Source: Prorocentrum cordatum (lineage: Eukaryota > Sar > Dinophyceae > Prorocentrales > Prorocentraceae). From it: a stretch of 64,000 nucleotides of DNA. Within the stretch, counting starts at the first letter, position 1, and each line of letters opens with the position of its first letter. The stretch is from NCBI GenBank assembly GCA_963575745.1, contig CAUYUJ010011558.1:1116280-1180279 (forward strand), read 5' to 3'. The notes beneath the pieces were generated by a model. The model did no database searches and had not been told where the DNA came from. It worked only from the letters and a program-made list of their open reading frames with translations. Made by a program: the position numbers and the translations under genes. Shown in pieces: positions 55,196 through 64,000 of the stretch.

Positions 55196-56227
55196 GCACG
55201 AGACGTCTTCCAGACTCGCCAGATCTCAGAGATTCTCGATTTATCCTCACCCCATTTATCCTCGTCTTGAGTCCTCCCCGGTGCCCCAGCGCATCGCGAG
55301 GCCGACGCCGCGGGGACCGATGCCGCGGACCCGAATGCCAAGGGCTCCGAGGTGCTCGAGGACCCCGCTCGGCCCGTGGGGGCCTGCCTCCGGCCCTGGC
55401 CCTGAAGGCGTCGCTCTTGGGCGACGGCTCTCGGCGACTACAAGTCAGAAGAGAAAATACACCGGCACTACGAGTCGTCGATTCCCCGGAAGATATGGAA
55501 CATATGGGAAGCGGAGGGGACGACGAGCCTCCTGAAAACATGGAACGGCATGGGGAATCCTTGGACGTGTGTCCATGTGTGTGCCCCTGAGCCCCTGTAA
55601 CAGAGGGCCTCGCGGTGTCTCTGCCCTTCTCCACCGGGGGCGGCGCGAGGGCGCGAAGATGGCCGCGCGTCGCGCACAGCGGGGCGAGGCGCGAAGCGAG
55701 GCAGCCCGGCGCCTTCTCCTCGCCGTCCCGCGCCCTCGCCTCTGCCGTGCCGCCGTCGTGCGCCCCGTCCGCCTCCCCCCCTGCGGGCGCGCGCCTGCCC
55801 GCCCGGAGCCCTCCACGGTCGGGAGTTGGCGCGTCCCCCGTCGGAGGACGGAGCGGCGGCGCCACGCACCACGAGGCGGCGACCACAAGGGGTGCGGTTG
55901 CCCCGGGGTTTGGTCGGCGATCTGCGTCGCTGGGGCCTGGCCGGGCACCGCGCTGCCCTCGTCGGGCCTGCCAGGGGGAGCGGCGGGGAGCTCTGGTCGA
56001 GGTCCCCGCCCGCCCCCCAGGGTGCGGGTTGCAAACCGCACTCCTGGCAGACCACGGCCATCTGGCGGCTCGACCTTCTCGAGAGGTGCCCTCCCCTCCA
56101 GGCAGCCCGACCCCTTCCCGGACCTCGCGTCGTGAAAACATTGCGACTGAAGGCGTTCCGCTATTTTCGACCATCGACTAGAAGATCGACTCTAGAATCC
56201 ATTTACCCCAAAATTGTTCTGTTCTCC
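55196..56227. other. GC-rich sequence, no supported gene
   Basis: Long overlapping frames on both strands (for example 55161-56174 minus and 55615-56181 plus) with Arg/Pro/Ala/Gly bias and no recognisable domain. None is preferred. Confidence 0.4.
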
Positions 56228-56347
56228 GAATGCGAGACATGCGCATAATTCTTCGTAGGTCGACTGAGCATTCTACGTATCTGTCGTAGACTTGGTGAAC
56301 ACATGTGTCGTAAATCAATTATGCAGTCGGTCCCCTACTCGAGGCCC
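56228..56347. repeat. Dispersed repeat family 1, copy B
   Basis: Partner of 4796-4920. The strongest block is caattatgcagtcggtcccc then tactcgag, against caattctgcagtcgatcccc then tactcgag. Confidence 0.55.
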
Positions 56348-56964
56348 CGAACCAGGCGCCGCGGGACAGTCAAAGAACGGCTCGGGACGGAAAGCCCGCC
56401 CCGTGGGGCGGGGGTGCACACCTCCGCAGCGAAACCATCACGACGTCGGGGGTCTGGGCTCTCGTGGGCCGGCGCTTCTTGCCTCGACGCTCTTCGGGTG
56501 TTGCTAGACGTGCCCCTGGCCCAAGGCGCCCCGAGGATTTCAAAGGAAGCCCCCCACGGCCCCCAGAGTACCCCATCGCGAAGCCCAGAGGGTCCCAGGA
56601 GCTGCAAGACGGAGCGAAAAGCTGGGGACATCTTGGGCCAGGGGCACCCGTAGCAACCCACGAGTTTTCTGATCGCCCCCAGTGGGCCGCCCGAGGTCAT
56701 GGGTGCCTCAGCGGTTTTCCCCACAGCGTGGCCACCTGCTTTCCAGCCCGCGCCGTTTCTCGACGTCCCCTGGGCCCAGCGAGGGGCGGAGGGGGTCTGA
56801 CCTTTGGGCCATCGCTCTGGCCTCCAGTGGCCGTTTGGAAAGCTTCGTGCTTCCCCGGACGCTCTCGGCGCTCGGCGAGGCGCAACCGTTGGCGAGCACC
56901 CCGAGGGCCAGAGTAGGAGGAGGAGAAGGACTTTCCGCAGGACTTTCCCAATCTGACTGTGTCA
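56348..56964. other. No supported gene
   Basis: GC-rich, with overlapping frames on both strands and no recognisable domain. Confidence 0.4.
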
Positions 56965-57070
56965 GGGTGGAGGGTAAGAAAGAGGAGGAGGAGGAGGACG
57001 ACGAGGAGGAGGAGGACAACGAGGAGGAGGAGGACAACGAGGAGGAGGAGGAGGAGGAGGAGGAGGCGGC
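56965..57070. repeat. (GAG)n tract
   Basis: Purine-rich gaggaggaggaggacaacgagg repeats. The frames give Glu/Asp or Arg runs. Confidence 0.85.
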
Positions 57071-57423
57071 GAGGCGGCCGCCGGCAGGGCCCCGCTGCGG
57101 CCCGTCTCGGCGGCGCGGCTCTCGCCCAGGAAGCCTGCGAGGGCGGAGAGGATGAGGATGAGGATAAGAAGACGACCTCAGCAGTGGGCCCCAACCGCTC
57201 CGGAGCCCAGAGTCCAGCGTTGCGTGCGCTGGGGGGGGGGGGCGTGTGCCCCCACGGCCACGACGTGTGCCCCCACCGCGGCCGCCGGCCTCGCCGCTTC
57301 CCCAGCCCCTCCGAGCCCGCTCGGCGGAGCTGGCGCCCGAGCCCCTTGGCATCGCTCGGCCGCGCGCATTTCCCAACCATCCTGTGGTGTTGGGTCCTCG
57401 TTTTGAAGAGACAGCGGCCCGTG

Positions 57424-57490
57424 TCTCCTCCTCTCCTCTCCTCTCCTCTCCTCTCCTCTCCTCTCCTCTCCTCTCCTCTCCTCTCCTCTC
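57424..57490. repeat. (CTCCT)n pentanucleotide repeat
   Basis: About 12-13 uninterrupted copies of tcctc, then C-runs. It is a pyrimidine tract 160 bp upstream of an SL-like sequence. Confidence 0.95.
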
Positions 57491-57650
57491 CCCCCCTTCC
57501 TCCCACTCCTTCCTCACCCCCTCCTCCCTCACTTTGGCACACCCCTCATACGATACGTTTCGTGGCCTCATTGCTCTCGCACGCAGGACCTCCACGCTGT
57601 ACAGCGCTTCGTGGCCCCCTCGAGGTCTCCGCCCCAGTGGCCCAGTATTG

Positions 57651-57668
57651 TAGCCATTTTGGCTCAAA
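57651..57668 (+). other. Partial spliced leader
   Basis: GTAGCCATTTTGGCTCAA, 18 consecutive leader positions. The first TCC is replaced by ATT, and the final G by A, which creates an ATG at 57669. A chance match of 18 nt is very unlikely. Confidence 0.8.
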
Positions 57669-58028
57669 ATGTTTTTTGCCCGCGGGCTCCCGAGTGGAGA
57701 CCGCTGGGCCGCGGACCGTTCGATCGGCAGCGCGCGCGTGGGCCCTCGCGCTTGCACCTACAACACTGGGCGTGTCTAAGCCGTGGCAGCTCAGTGGCAG
57801 CGCGTACGTGGAGAGTTTCACCCCGCAGCCCGCTTCAGGTGCACGAAGGCAGGGCGTGGTGGAGTTCGGCCTCGTGTGCAGCGCCAGCCCTGGGAATAAC
57901 GAGCACCTCCCCTTCGGGGACAGTGGGCTGGCGGACCCCCTCGTCGTCAATGGTGACAGAGCGGTAAGACACTCAGCGACAACAGTGGCGGCAACAACGG
58001 CTACGGCAACAAACCTGGGACCCGAAGT

Positions 58029-58751
58029 TTGGCAAGACAGGGCTGTCGGGCACCACGCTTTTCAGCGGAGCTGATCAAGACTTGGGCGGCGTTCGACGGC
58101 ACGACCTGGGAGGCCATGAAGCTCACGCTCAGCCAGAGAGGTCGGAGCAAAGTTGGGAATGCTCGCCGTGCTGCTGCTGGAGCTATTGGAAACTGCAGCG
58201 CTGCAGCAAAGTCTCGGTTCCAGCGCGACCATGAGCTGGCTTACATTGCTCTGGAGCTGGTGCACGACGCGCAAACGGACATCGGGAGGCTTGAGTGCGA
58301 ACTCGCCGAGGTCAAGCGCGAGGCGGCGGCTCACTACGGCCCCCACGGCGGCATCAGCCCCGACACAATCATGTGCAAGGTCAGGGCGATCAACACGGAC
58401 GGCGTCTCAGGGCACGACCTACTCTGGCAGTTCTCCTCCCTGGTCAACTAGCTCGCGGAGGAAGCCAAGACAAAGGCAGCGCCAGCGGCTACCCAGCCCG
58501 CGCAGCCAGTGACTCCTGGCGCGCAGCCAGCCGCGGTCTCAGGCAACGGCGTCAGAGGGGCGCAGCCTGCGCCAGGAGAGTCAGGAGAGGTGGCAGCCGA
58601 TGACCCCGACTCAGCGTTCGACGCGTTCATGACCGCGGAAGACCCCGGTGGTGCGCTGCATGGCTGCGGCGACGAGAACGAGCGCAAGCGGGCGCGAGAG
58701 GCCCCGGCGGTCTTGCGGGTTGCCCAGAAGGCCAGAACCGCAGGAGGATAG
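58029..58751 (+). pseudogene. ORF1 of LINE-E
   Basis: A single frame from about 58029 to TAG 58749, with an in-frame TAG at 58449-58451 (FSSLVN-stop-LAEEAKTK, where Gln CAG would fit). It contains FSAELIKTWAAFDGTTWEAM, helical HELAYIALELVHDAQTDIGR then LECELAEVKREAAAHYG, a Pro/Ala-rich linker, acidic DDPDSAFDAFMTAEDPGG and a basic ENERKRARE. The helical middle and the position before the endonuclease fit a LINE ORF1 protein. No zinc finger was found. Confidence 0.6.
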
Positions 58752-58769
58752 TCGCAGCTCGCGGCGCCG

Positions 58770-59400
58770 GTGGACTGCCCTCGCCATCAACGAGAACGCC
58801 TACAGCAGATTCGAGGGAATGCTATCCGACGATGAGGTTCGCAGCTGCGACATGGTAGCGAAGCAGGAGACGCACCCCAGCGGCGGCAGGCGCGACGAGG
58901 TTACGCGCAAGTTGGCAAGGACAGGGTGGCACGCGAATGCTGCCCCTGCCGTCGGCGCCCCCCAACTAGCGCCTAGGTCGGGCGGCCTCGGCGTCTTCGA
59001 GACGGGGCAGGATCACGCGCTTGTTCCTGGTCGCGCGGCCTTCGCGCACGTGGTGGGACCTTTCCTTGGTGGGCTCGCCCGGTTCATCTTGCATCTCAAG
59101 GTGATCGAGGGCCTCTCCGAGTTCGACCTGTGCATTCTTGACATGGCCGACCGCGCCATCCGCGCCGTCGAGAAGCCATTCGCTACCGCAGGGGATTTCA
59201 ACGTGGAGCCCAGCGATCCAGCCTGCGTTGGATTCCTGGACAGCACCGCGGGCACGGCGGCTTCGCCCACCGAGGGGGCGGCGAGACCGCATGGCCGCAT
59301 CATCGACAACTTCGCCGTTCCGCGCGTCATCGGAGAGGCCGCGGCGGAGGCGAAGCACGGTCGGGACTTGGCGCCGCATTTCTTAGTCGAGCTGCGCCCC
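58770..59400 (+). pseudogene. EEP endonuclease of LINE-E
   Basis: In the frame 58648-59988: ALAINENAYSRFEGMLSDDE, then CDMVAKQETHP (Asn and catalytic Glu), KLARTGWHANAAPA, RSGGLGVFE, LCILDMADRA, FATAGDFNVEPSDP (the GDFN block intact) and RIIDNFAVPRVIGE (the D.F.V block). The frame then becomes Arg/Gln/Pro-rich (from about 59390), so the last His is lost or lies in another frame. The order of motifs is convincing. Confidence 0.75.
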
Positions 59401-60590
59401 CAACGCCAGCTCGGTCGCCAAGTGCACGCAGATCACGAGTTGCCTGAAGAAGCTCCCCTCCCCCTTCCCGAAGGCCCGTTGCAGCGAGGAGCGCGGGGCC
59501 ACGTGGGCCCCGACGCGCAGCGACGCCAGCCTGGCCGCCGCGCTAGACGGCAAGCGGCAGCGCTTCATCTACAGCGCCGAGCGGGCAAGGCCGACCGGCC
59601 GAAACTCTCGACGGCGGCAGCGCCGAAGCCGCATCCGCCCAGGCTGACGGCCGAAGCCCCCTGGCTCAAGAGCGTGGCCATCGCGCTCAAGGACGCGATC
59701 CAGCGCGAGCCCCCATCTTCGGCGGCTTCGCGCATTGGAGGCGCTGGACAGGCCCTAGGCAAATGGCCCGACACTGCCACCGACGCGAGACAGGAGACGC
59801 ACGAGACGCTCTTCGGCCCCACGCAGGCAGCGGAGCCCATGGACATCTACCAGGCGCAGGCGGCCAGCTTCGCGGCGGGCACCGTGGCCGACAGGACTGC
59901 CAAGCGCGACGTCGACAAGAGCACAGATGGCGTCGGAGAGCGGGTCGCGGAGAATCACGTCACATGCACGGGGGCCCCCCACCCCTGACCAAACCTCCCC
60001 GGGGCTGGAAGCCGCGGCCCACAAGCTGCAATCCGGGGCCAGCGACGCCCCCAGGGATTGCAAAAGCCCCGGCGGAGGAATGGCCAGGGAACTGGGGGGC
60101 GGGGGCCCCCAAGCCCTCGGGCGACAAGCTAGAGGCCGCCACCGCCCCCTGGCCCGACGAGATGCGCGAAGGGCAGCCGAGGCCGACAGTGGGCGGCGCC
60201 AGGGTGGTCATCACCTCCTTCAAGGAGCCCTCTGGTTCGCCCTTCGACTCGCTCAGGCCCCGCGAGCGAGGGCATCTGGACAACGAGGGCATCGAGGCGC
60301 TCATCGACCTTCCGATGGCCATCGAGTCGGAGCGCGAGCGGCCCTCCTTCATGACCAAGCTTGCCCTCACCCCGAAGAAAGACGGAGGCCTGCGCCCCAT
60401 GGCGCTGCGGGGGCCATCGCGCGCATCCACGGCAGACCGCGCAGGACCATTGCAAAGACATGGGAGAAGGACCACGACCGGCCATGCTGGCGGGCGAGCT
60501 CAGGCAAGAGCGGCGACCGAGCTGTTTGGCAGCAGCAGGCGCGGCCGGAGCGGGTACCGATGATTTGGGTGAGCCGATAAAGTACATTTA
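59400..60590 (+). pseudogene. Linker and first RT block of LINE-E
   Basis: At 59590-59760 the reading PRLTAEAPWLKSVAIALKDA is helical linker. In frame 59763-60563 the sequence WPDEMREGQPRPTVGGARVV leads to LDNEGIEALIDLPMAIESER and MTKLALTPKKDGGLRPMAL. This last block is the L.PK.(D/G)GG.RP(I/M)AL start of LINE RTs. The reading then breaks up, and the element stops near 60590 without motif A. Confidence 0.6.
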
Positions 60591-60624
60591 GCTTCATATC
60601 AAGAAACCTTTCTGGCTGGCGGGC

Positions 60625-60690
60625 GGGGCTGTTGTGAAATGGTTTCGGGGAGGGTTGTGAAATGATTCGGGGGGGGGTTGTGAAATTATT

Positions 60691-60725
<35 letters not shown>

Positions 60726-60957
60726 AATGATCTCGGGGGTGGTTGTGAAATGGTTCGGGTGTGGTTGTGAAATGATTTCGGGGTGGTTGTGAAATGATTT
60801 CGGGGCTGGTTGCGAAATGATTCGGGGGTGGCTGTGAAATGATTTCGGGGGTGGTTGTGCGATGATTTCGGGGCGGTTGTGAACTGATTTCGGGGGTGGT
60901 TGTGAACTGGTTCGGTGGTGGTTGCGAATTGTTCGGGGGTTGTTGTGACCTGACTCG
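60625..60957. repeat. ~22-bp tandem repeat with a G33 homopolymer
   Basis: About 14 copies of ggttgtgaaatgatttcggg then gg, with variants gaactg and gcgaaa. A run of 33 G at 60692-60724 sits inside one unit and may be misassembled in length. G-rich strand; quadruplex-forming potential is inferred only. Confidence 0.9.
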
Positions 60958-61564
60958 ACAGGGGGGATGAGGAGGAGGGTGCTTCAGAAGACGAGGGTCA
61001 GGAGGGGGAGGGACGGTTGCGACGAGGAGGGCGGGATCAGATGCGGAGAAGACAGAAGACTGAAGTGGATGCAAACGGATAGTGATGTTGATGATAATGA
61101 TGCTGAGGATGATGATGATAGCAGTTTGGCTCGAGTTGGCGACTATGGAGGATGAGCTCCTCGACCTGGTCGGGGCAGGGCCGCCCGACCCTGCACCTGC
61201 CCGTCGGCGCCGCCGCCGAGCGCCTTGCGACCCGTATGCTGTCGAGCGCAAGCTCAAGAACATGCGGTGGGGCAAGCAGCGCCGCGCCTTGGTACCCACG
61301 GGTTTCAACCCGCCCCGCACCCATGAGAAAGAGAAGCATGATGGCGAGGAGGAGGGGGGGAAGGATGTACACAAGATGAGGATGAGAAAAGTACTGAGAC
61401 GGAGAATGAGGAGGAAAATACACAAATGATGAGGATGAGGAAGACGACGACGGAGACGGATGGCGGCGGATTGACGAAGGAGAAGGATGCCCCCCCTGTC
61501 CTCCCGGAGGTCAACGCGCTGGATGCGCAGAAGCTCCAGCTGCTGACCGCTATTGCCCACAAAG
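60958..61564. other. No supported gene
   Basis: A plus-strand stretch 61140-61320 (DELLDLVGAGPPDPAPARRR; LKNMRWGKQRRALVPTGF) has some natural composition in two frames but no domain. The rest is purine-rich. Confidence 0.4.
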
Positions 61565-61740
61565 GCCATTCCTCCTCCTCCTCCTCCTCCTCCTCCTCCC
61601 TGACCCCCCTCCTCATCCTCCTCTTCCTCCTCCTCCTCCTCCTCCTCCTCCTCTTCCTCCTCCTCCTCCTCCTCCTCCTCCTCCCCTGAACATCTTCCAC
61701 CTCCTCCTCCTCCTCGCCCTCCTCCCCCTCACCCCCCGCC
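61565..61740. repeat. (CTC)n tract
   Basis: Nearly pure CTC/TCC, again directly upstream (16 bp) of a plus-strand ORF, though no SL-like sequence is present at this junction. Confidence 0.95.
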
Positions 61741-61756
61741 CCTAGGTAGGCGGCGG

Positions 61757-63337
61757 TTGCGCTTGAGACTCGGCAAGCGCGTCGGGCAGGAGGGCCGTCT
61801 GCTCGCGATACGTGAGCGCTATAAGGGCGGCCGTGGCGGGTGGCGCCGACGTGGCAGACCGTGGGCGTTGTGTGCGGAGGACGCACTGTCCATGTCGTTC
61901 GATTGCAGGCTGAGTCATTCTCAAGCGAAGGCGGTCTGGGGTATCTCCACGTCAACTGTGAGGCGAGTCCGAGGTGCTGTGAGTTTCTCCTACCTCGCCG
62001 TTCAGCAGGTCCTGCTGGATAGATTGTTGTCCATGTTGCGCAGTGCGCCGCCGACATTCATTATCGCTTCGCAGTTGTGGGATGAAACCGCCATGCGATT
62101 GTGTTTGGCCCCTCCCGGGGCTTCGGGCACGCAGGCCGCAGCTCGGATTTCGACGTGGCAGGTGCTAGTGCGCCGGAGAAAGTACACGTGGGGCTGGGTC
62201 GATCCTGATTCAGGACAGTGCAAAACGATGTACATTGAAGTCGTGGTGCCACCCTTGCCGCTTCTGACCACTGGTGCAAAGCACTTGTGGAACGGCCTGT
62301 ACGTGCACCCGCGCTGCGCCTACATCAGGGACTTCCACCTCAAAGCCTTGGACACAGCGACGATTGCAGGGTTTGACTTGAAGGACTGCTGCAGCAACCA
62401 AACACATTCCTCCTCATCCTCTCCGTCACCTCCTCACACCTCCCCCCTCCGACGTCCTCCTACTACTGCCCCCCCCCAATCCACCCCATTTCAGTCGCCG
62501 CTTCGTCGCGATCTCCGCCGCCCTTTTTGAGATCGGTTGTTTCTCGGGCGAGCTCGGATTCGTTTGGTCGCTCGGGGGCCGAAGTTTGCAACGCCCCAGG
62601 AATGCGACGGTGCATCCGGGAACGACAAATACCAGGCGCACGATTCAGATCAGACGGATCACCGATCAGACAAAACTTTATGGGGCTTGCTATTGTGCTG
62701 TAACCATGGTAACCAATTGATAGAGGTTCACGTTACGAGCGGGGCAGACATGGAGTACGGTGGCGTTGGCTCGAAGGGTACAATACTCGCGGATCTATTT
62801 TGTATTACTCTATTTCTGAGATCGTCTGGCCACTTCTTGAGACTCATCGCGGCGTTGCCTACGGTCGCTCTGAGGTTGAATGTGGTCAGGGCCCCTCCCC
62901 CCCCAGAAGCCCGCGGTGTGATTGACCAGCTGAAAGATTTTATGATGTGCCGTTTCCTTGAGACCGAGCCCAGTGAACGATACAGACTTGCCCATCGCGC
63001 GTTGCTCGACGCGTATTTCACTGTGTTTAATGGTCTTCCTGGCCTCGATCGGTTCACTCACTACTCGCCTGGCCCAATTGACGTCGCCAGGTTACGTATG
63101 CTTGCGCATGATGTCATATCAAGACTGATTCTCGGGAAACGACCAACCGTGCCCAGCAGCTCCAAGTGGACCCAGTTTACTGCGTGCTTGTACTTTTACA
63201 TGGTGGGTAATTTGTCGGGCGCTCTCAAGCGACTCACTCCACTCGCATTTGCTAGTCTGGCAAACAACGCTGACTTCAGAAACGGTTTCCAAGGCGAAGT
63301 GGATGCCCCCGATTCGGAGCAACCGAGTTGGCAAAAG
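61757..63337 (+). CDS. Unknown dinoflagellate-type protein, exon(s) 1-2
   Basis: Two open pieces with natural composition. 61757-62400: a basic N-terminus, a helix-turn-helix-like segment (LSHSQAKAVWGISTSTVRRV), FIIASQLWDETAMRLCLAP, then ISTWQVLVRRRKYTWGW and IAGFDLKDCCSNQ. 62640-63337: LLCCNHGNQLIEVHV, RSSGHFLRLIAALPTVALRL, EPSERYRLAHRALLDAYFTV, SSSKWTQFTACLYFYMVGNL. Between them (about 62400-62640) there is Ser/Pro low complexity and a stop, perhaps an intron or decay. I recall similar W(D)E..MRL / D...N / C.NH proteins as multi-copy families in dinoflagellates, and the spaced acids recall RNase H-fold transposases, but I cannot confirm that. The start codon is uncertain. Confidence 0.45.
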
Positions 63338-63643
63338 GTTTGCGGCCGCCGGTGACCTGGGGTTCAAACGCAACAAACATACATGAGTAAATCAGTGAAA
63401 CCCAAGCTCCCCCCTCCCCTGCGACGCCTTTTTGCGCGCGCGGGGAAGGGGGGGAACAGGGAGGGGGCAGACCGCGGATGACACGGCGACGAAGGAGTCG
63501 GAGTGGAGAAGGACGATCGACGATAGGAGTAAGATTGAGGATGAGTGTAAGACTAAGGGGGGGGCGGACGAGGAGCAAGGAAACTCAGAGAGAAGGAGAA
63601 GGAGGAGTGCTTTTAGGAGGCCGGCCTCCCAAGGCGCCGCAAG
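63338..63643 (+). other. Candidate 306-bp spliceosomal intron
   Basis: CAAAAG|GTTTGC at the 5' side and CCGCAAG|GTCC at the 3' side. The upstream frame ends at a codon boundary (SWQK) and the downstream frame begins at one (VQLRMSEPHFNTM), so phases match (0/0). Within it the upstream frame stops 18 bp later, and (GGA)-rich sequence follows. AAG|GT occurs at both junctions. Confidence 0.45.
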
Positions 63644-64000
63644 GTCCAGCTGCGGATGAGCGAGCCCCACTTTAACACCATGGTCGTCCTCCTGAGCATC
63701 GTTCTTGAGCCAGTTCGACGCCTGGCCATTATGTTCATGGAGTTTTCAAACCAGGTGAAGGATTATTCTTCGTGGCCGCCAATTCTAAATCTGCAGAACC
63801 AGAGCCGCTCGATGATCCAGTGGACTTTGCAATACTACAGCAGCATGGTATCCTTCGACTGTCCTCGCATTGCAATTCTTGCAGCATACCTGTCATGCAG
63901 GGACGTCCCCACATTCCTTGAAGAGCACCCGCGATATGCCAGGTTGCTGCGCCGCCTCGCTTTGATGGCTTCGTGCCTTGTTAAGTACAGGCGTGCGGAC
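63644..64000 (+). CDS. Unknown protein, downstream exon (partial, runs off window)
   Basis: Open without a stop from 63644 to the end: VQLRMSEPHFNTMVVLLSIV, LEPVRRLAIMFMEFSNQVKD, SRSMIQWTLQYYSSMVSFDC, PRIAILAAYLSCRDVPTFLE, EHPRYARLLRRLALMASCLV. Predominantly helical and natural in composition. An internal ATG at 63656 could also start a separate ORF. It is probably the continuation of the gene at 61757-63337. Confidence 0.5.

Larger units (their letters stand above)
57651..60590 (+). mobile_element. LINE-E: SL-headed non-LTR element, truncated in RT
   Basis: A partial SL (57651-57668), ORF1 (58029-58751), EEP endonuclease (58770-59400), a linker and the first RT block (60240-60410). It ends at about 60590, where a 22-bp satellite begins. 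RT motifs A-D and RNase H are absent. It has the same module order as LINE-A, -C and -D but is clearly a different sequence family. Confidence 0.7.

Noticed and set aside
55161-56174. A 337-codon minus-strand ORF.
   Set aside because: Overlapping plus-strand frames of similar length and strong Arg/Pro/Ala/Gly bias indicate a GC-composition artefact; no domain is recognisable.

Overview
The window is nuclear DNA of a dinoflagellate. The decisive evidence is the trans-spliced leader (SL) that dinoflagellates add to every nuclear mRNA. A full 22-nt copy with T at its variable first base sits on the plus strand at 43931-43952 and another on the minus strand at 27143-27164. Degenerate copies lie at 33238, 36041 and 57651. 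High GC, abundant microsatellites and decayed retroelements agree with this. I cannot name the genus. No rRNA, tRNA, CRISPR or bacterial-type gene organisation was seen.

Layout. 1-11 kb is mostly repeats: (CAT)n, a 160-bp array (2.0-2.95 kb), a different 161-bp array (6.5-7.1 kb), a 1.5-kb AT-rich inverted repeat (7.1-8.65 kb), (CT)n and a GTGTAGGT minisatellite. One or two orphan small ORFs are present. 11.0-21.3 kb is a decayed Ty1/copia-type LTR retrotransposon with a ~150-bp direct-repeat pair at its ends. It shows gag, a PPC-motif (DNA-methyltransferase-like) domain, integrase and RNase H in order. 22.6-27.2 kb is a minus-strand non-LTR (LINE-type) element with ORF1, endonuclease and the 5' half of a reverse transcriptase; its 5' end is an SL followed by an older relict SL. 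28.3-28.9 kb is a LINE RNase H fragment. 30.4-33.2 kb is a ~1.4-kb tandem segmental duplication carrying 81-bp arrays. 33.2-34.9 kb is an SL-headed pseudogene of unknown family.

36.0-43.7 kb and 43.9-50.3 kb hold two LINEs in tandem, separated by an assembly gap (43750-43849) and a (TCC)n tract. In the first, RNase H is split by a 1.56-kb GT-AG segment made mostly of twelve 102-bp repeats; removing it restores the frame. The second is the most complete element, running from an exact SL to the RNase H and cysteine-rich tail. 57.7-60.6 kb is a fifth LINE piece, again with an SL-like 5' end. 61.8-64.0 kb holds the best non-retroelement gene candidate, an unknown two-or-more-exon family that runs off the window.

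How the parts fit. Most coding capacity belongs to copies of mRNAs returned to the genome. The SL at their 5' ends, usually directly after (TCC)n or C-rich pyrimidine tracts, suggests retrotransposition of mature trans-spliced RNAs. A polypyrimidine tract followed by TCCGTAG is itself a plausible trans-splice acceptor, so such copies could be transcribed and receive a new leader. All recognisable elements carry stops, frameshifts or catalytic substitutions and look inactive.
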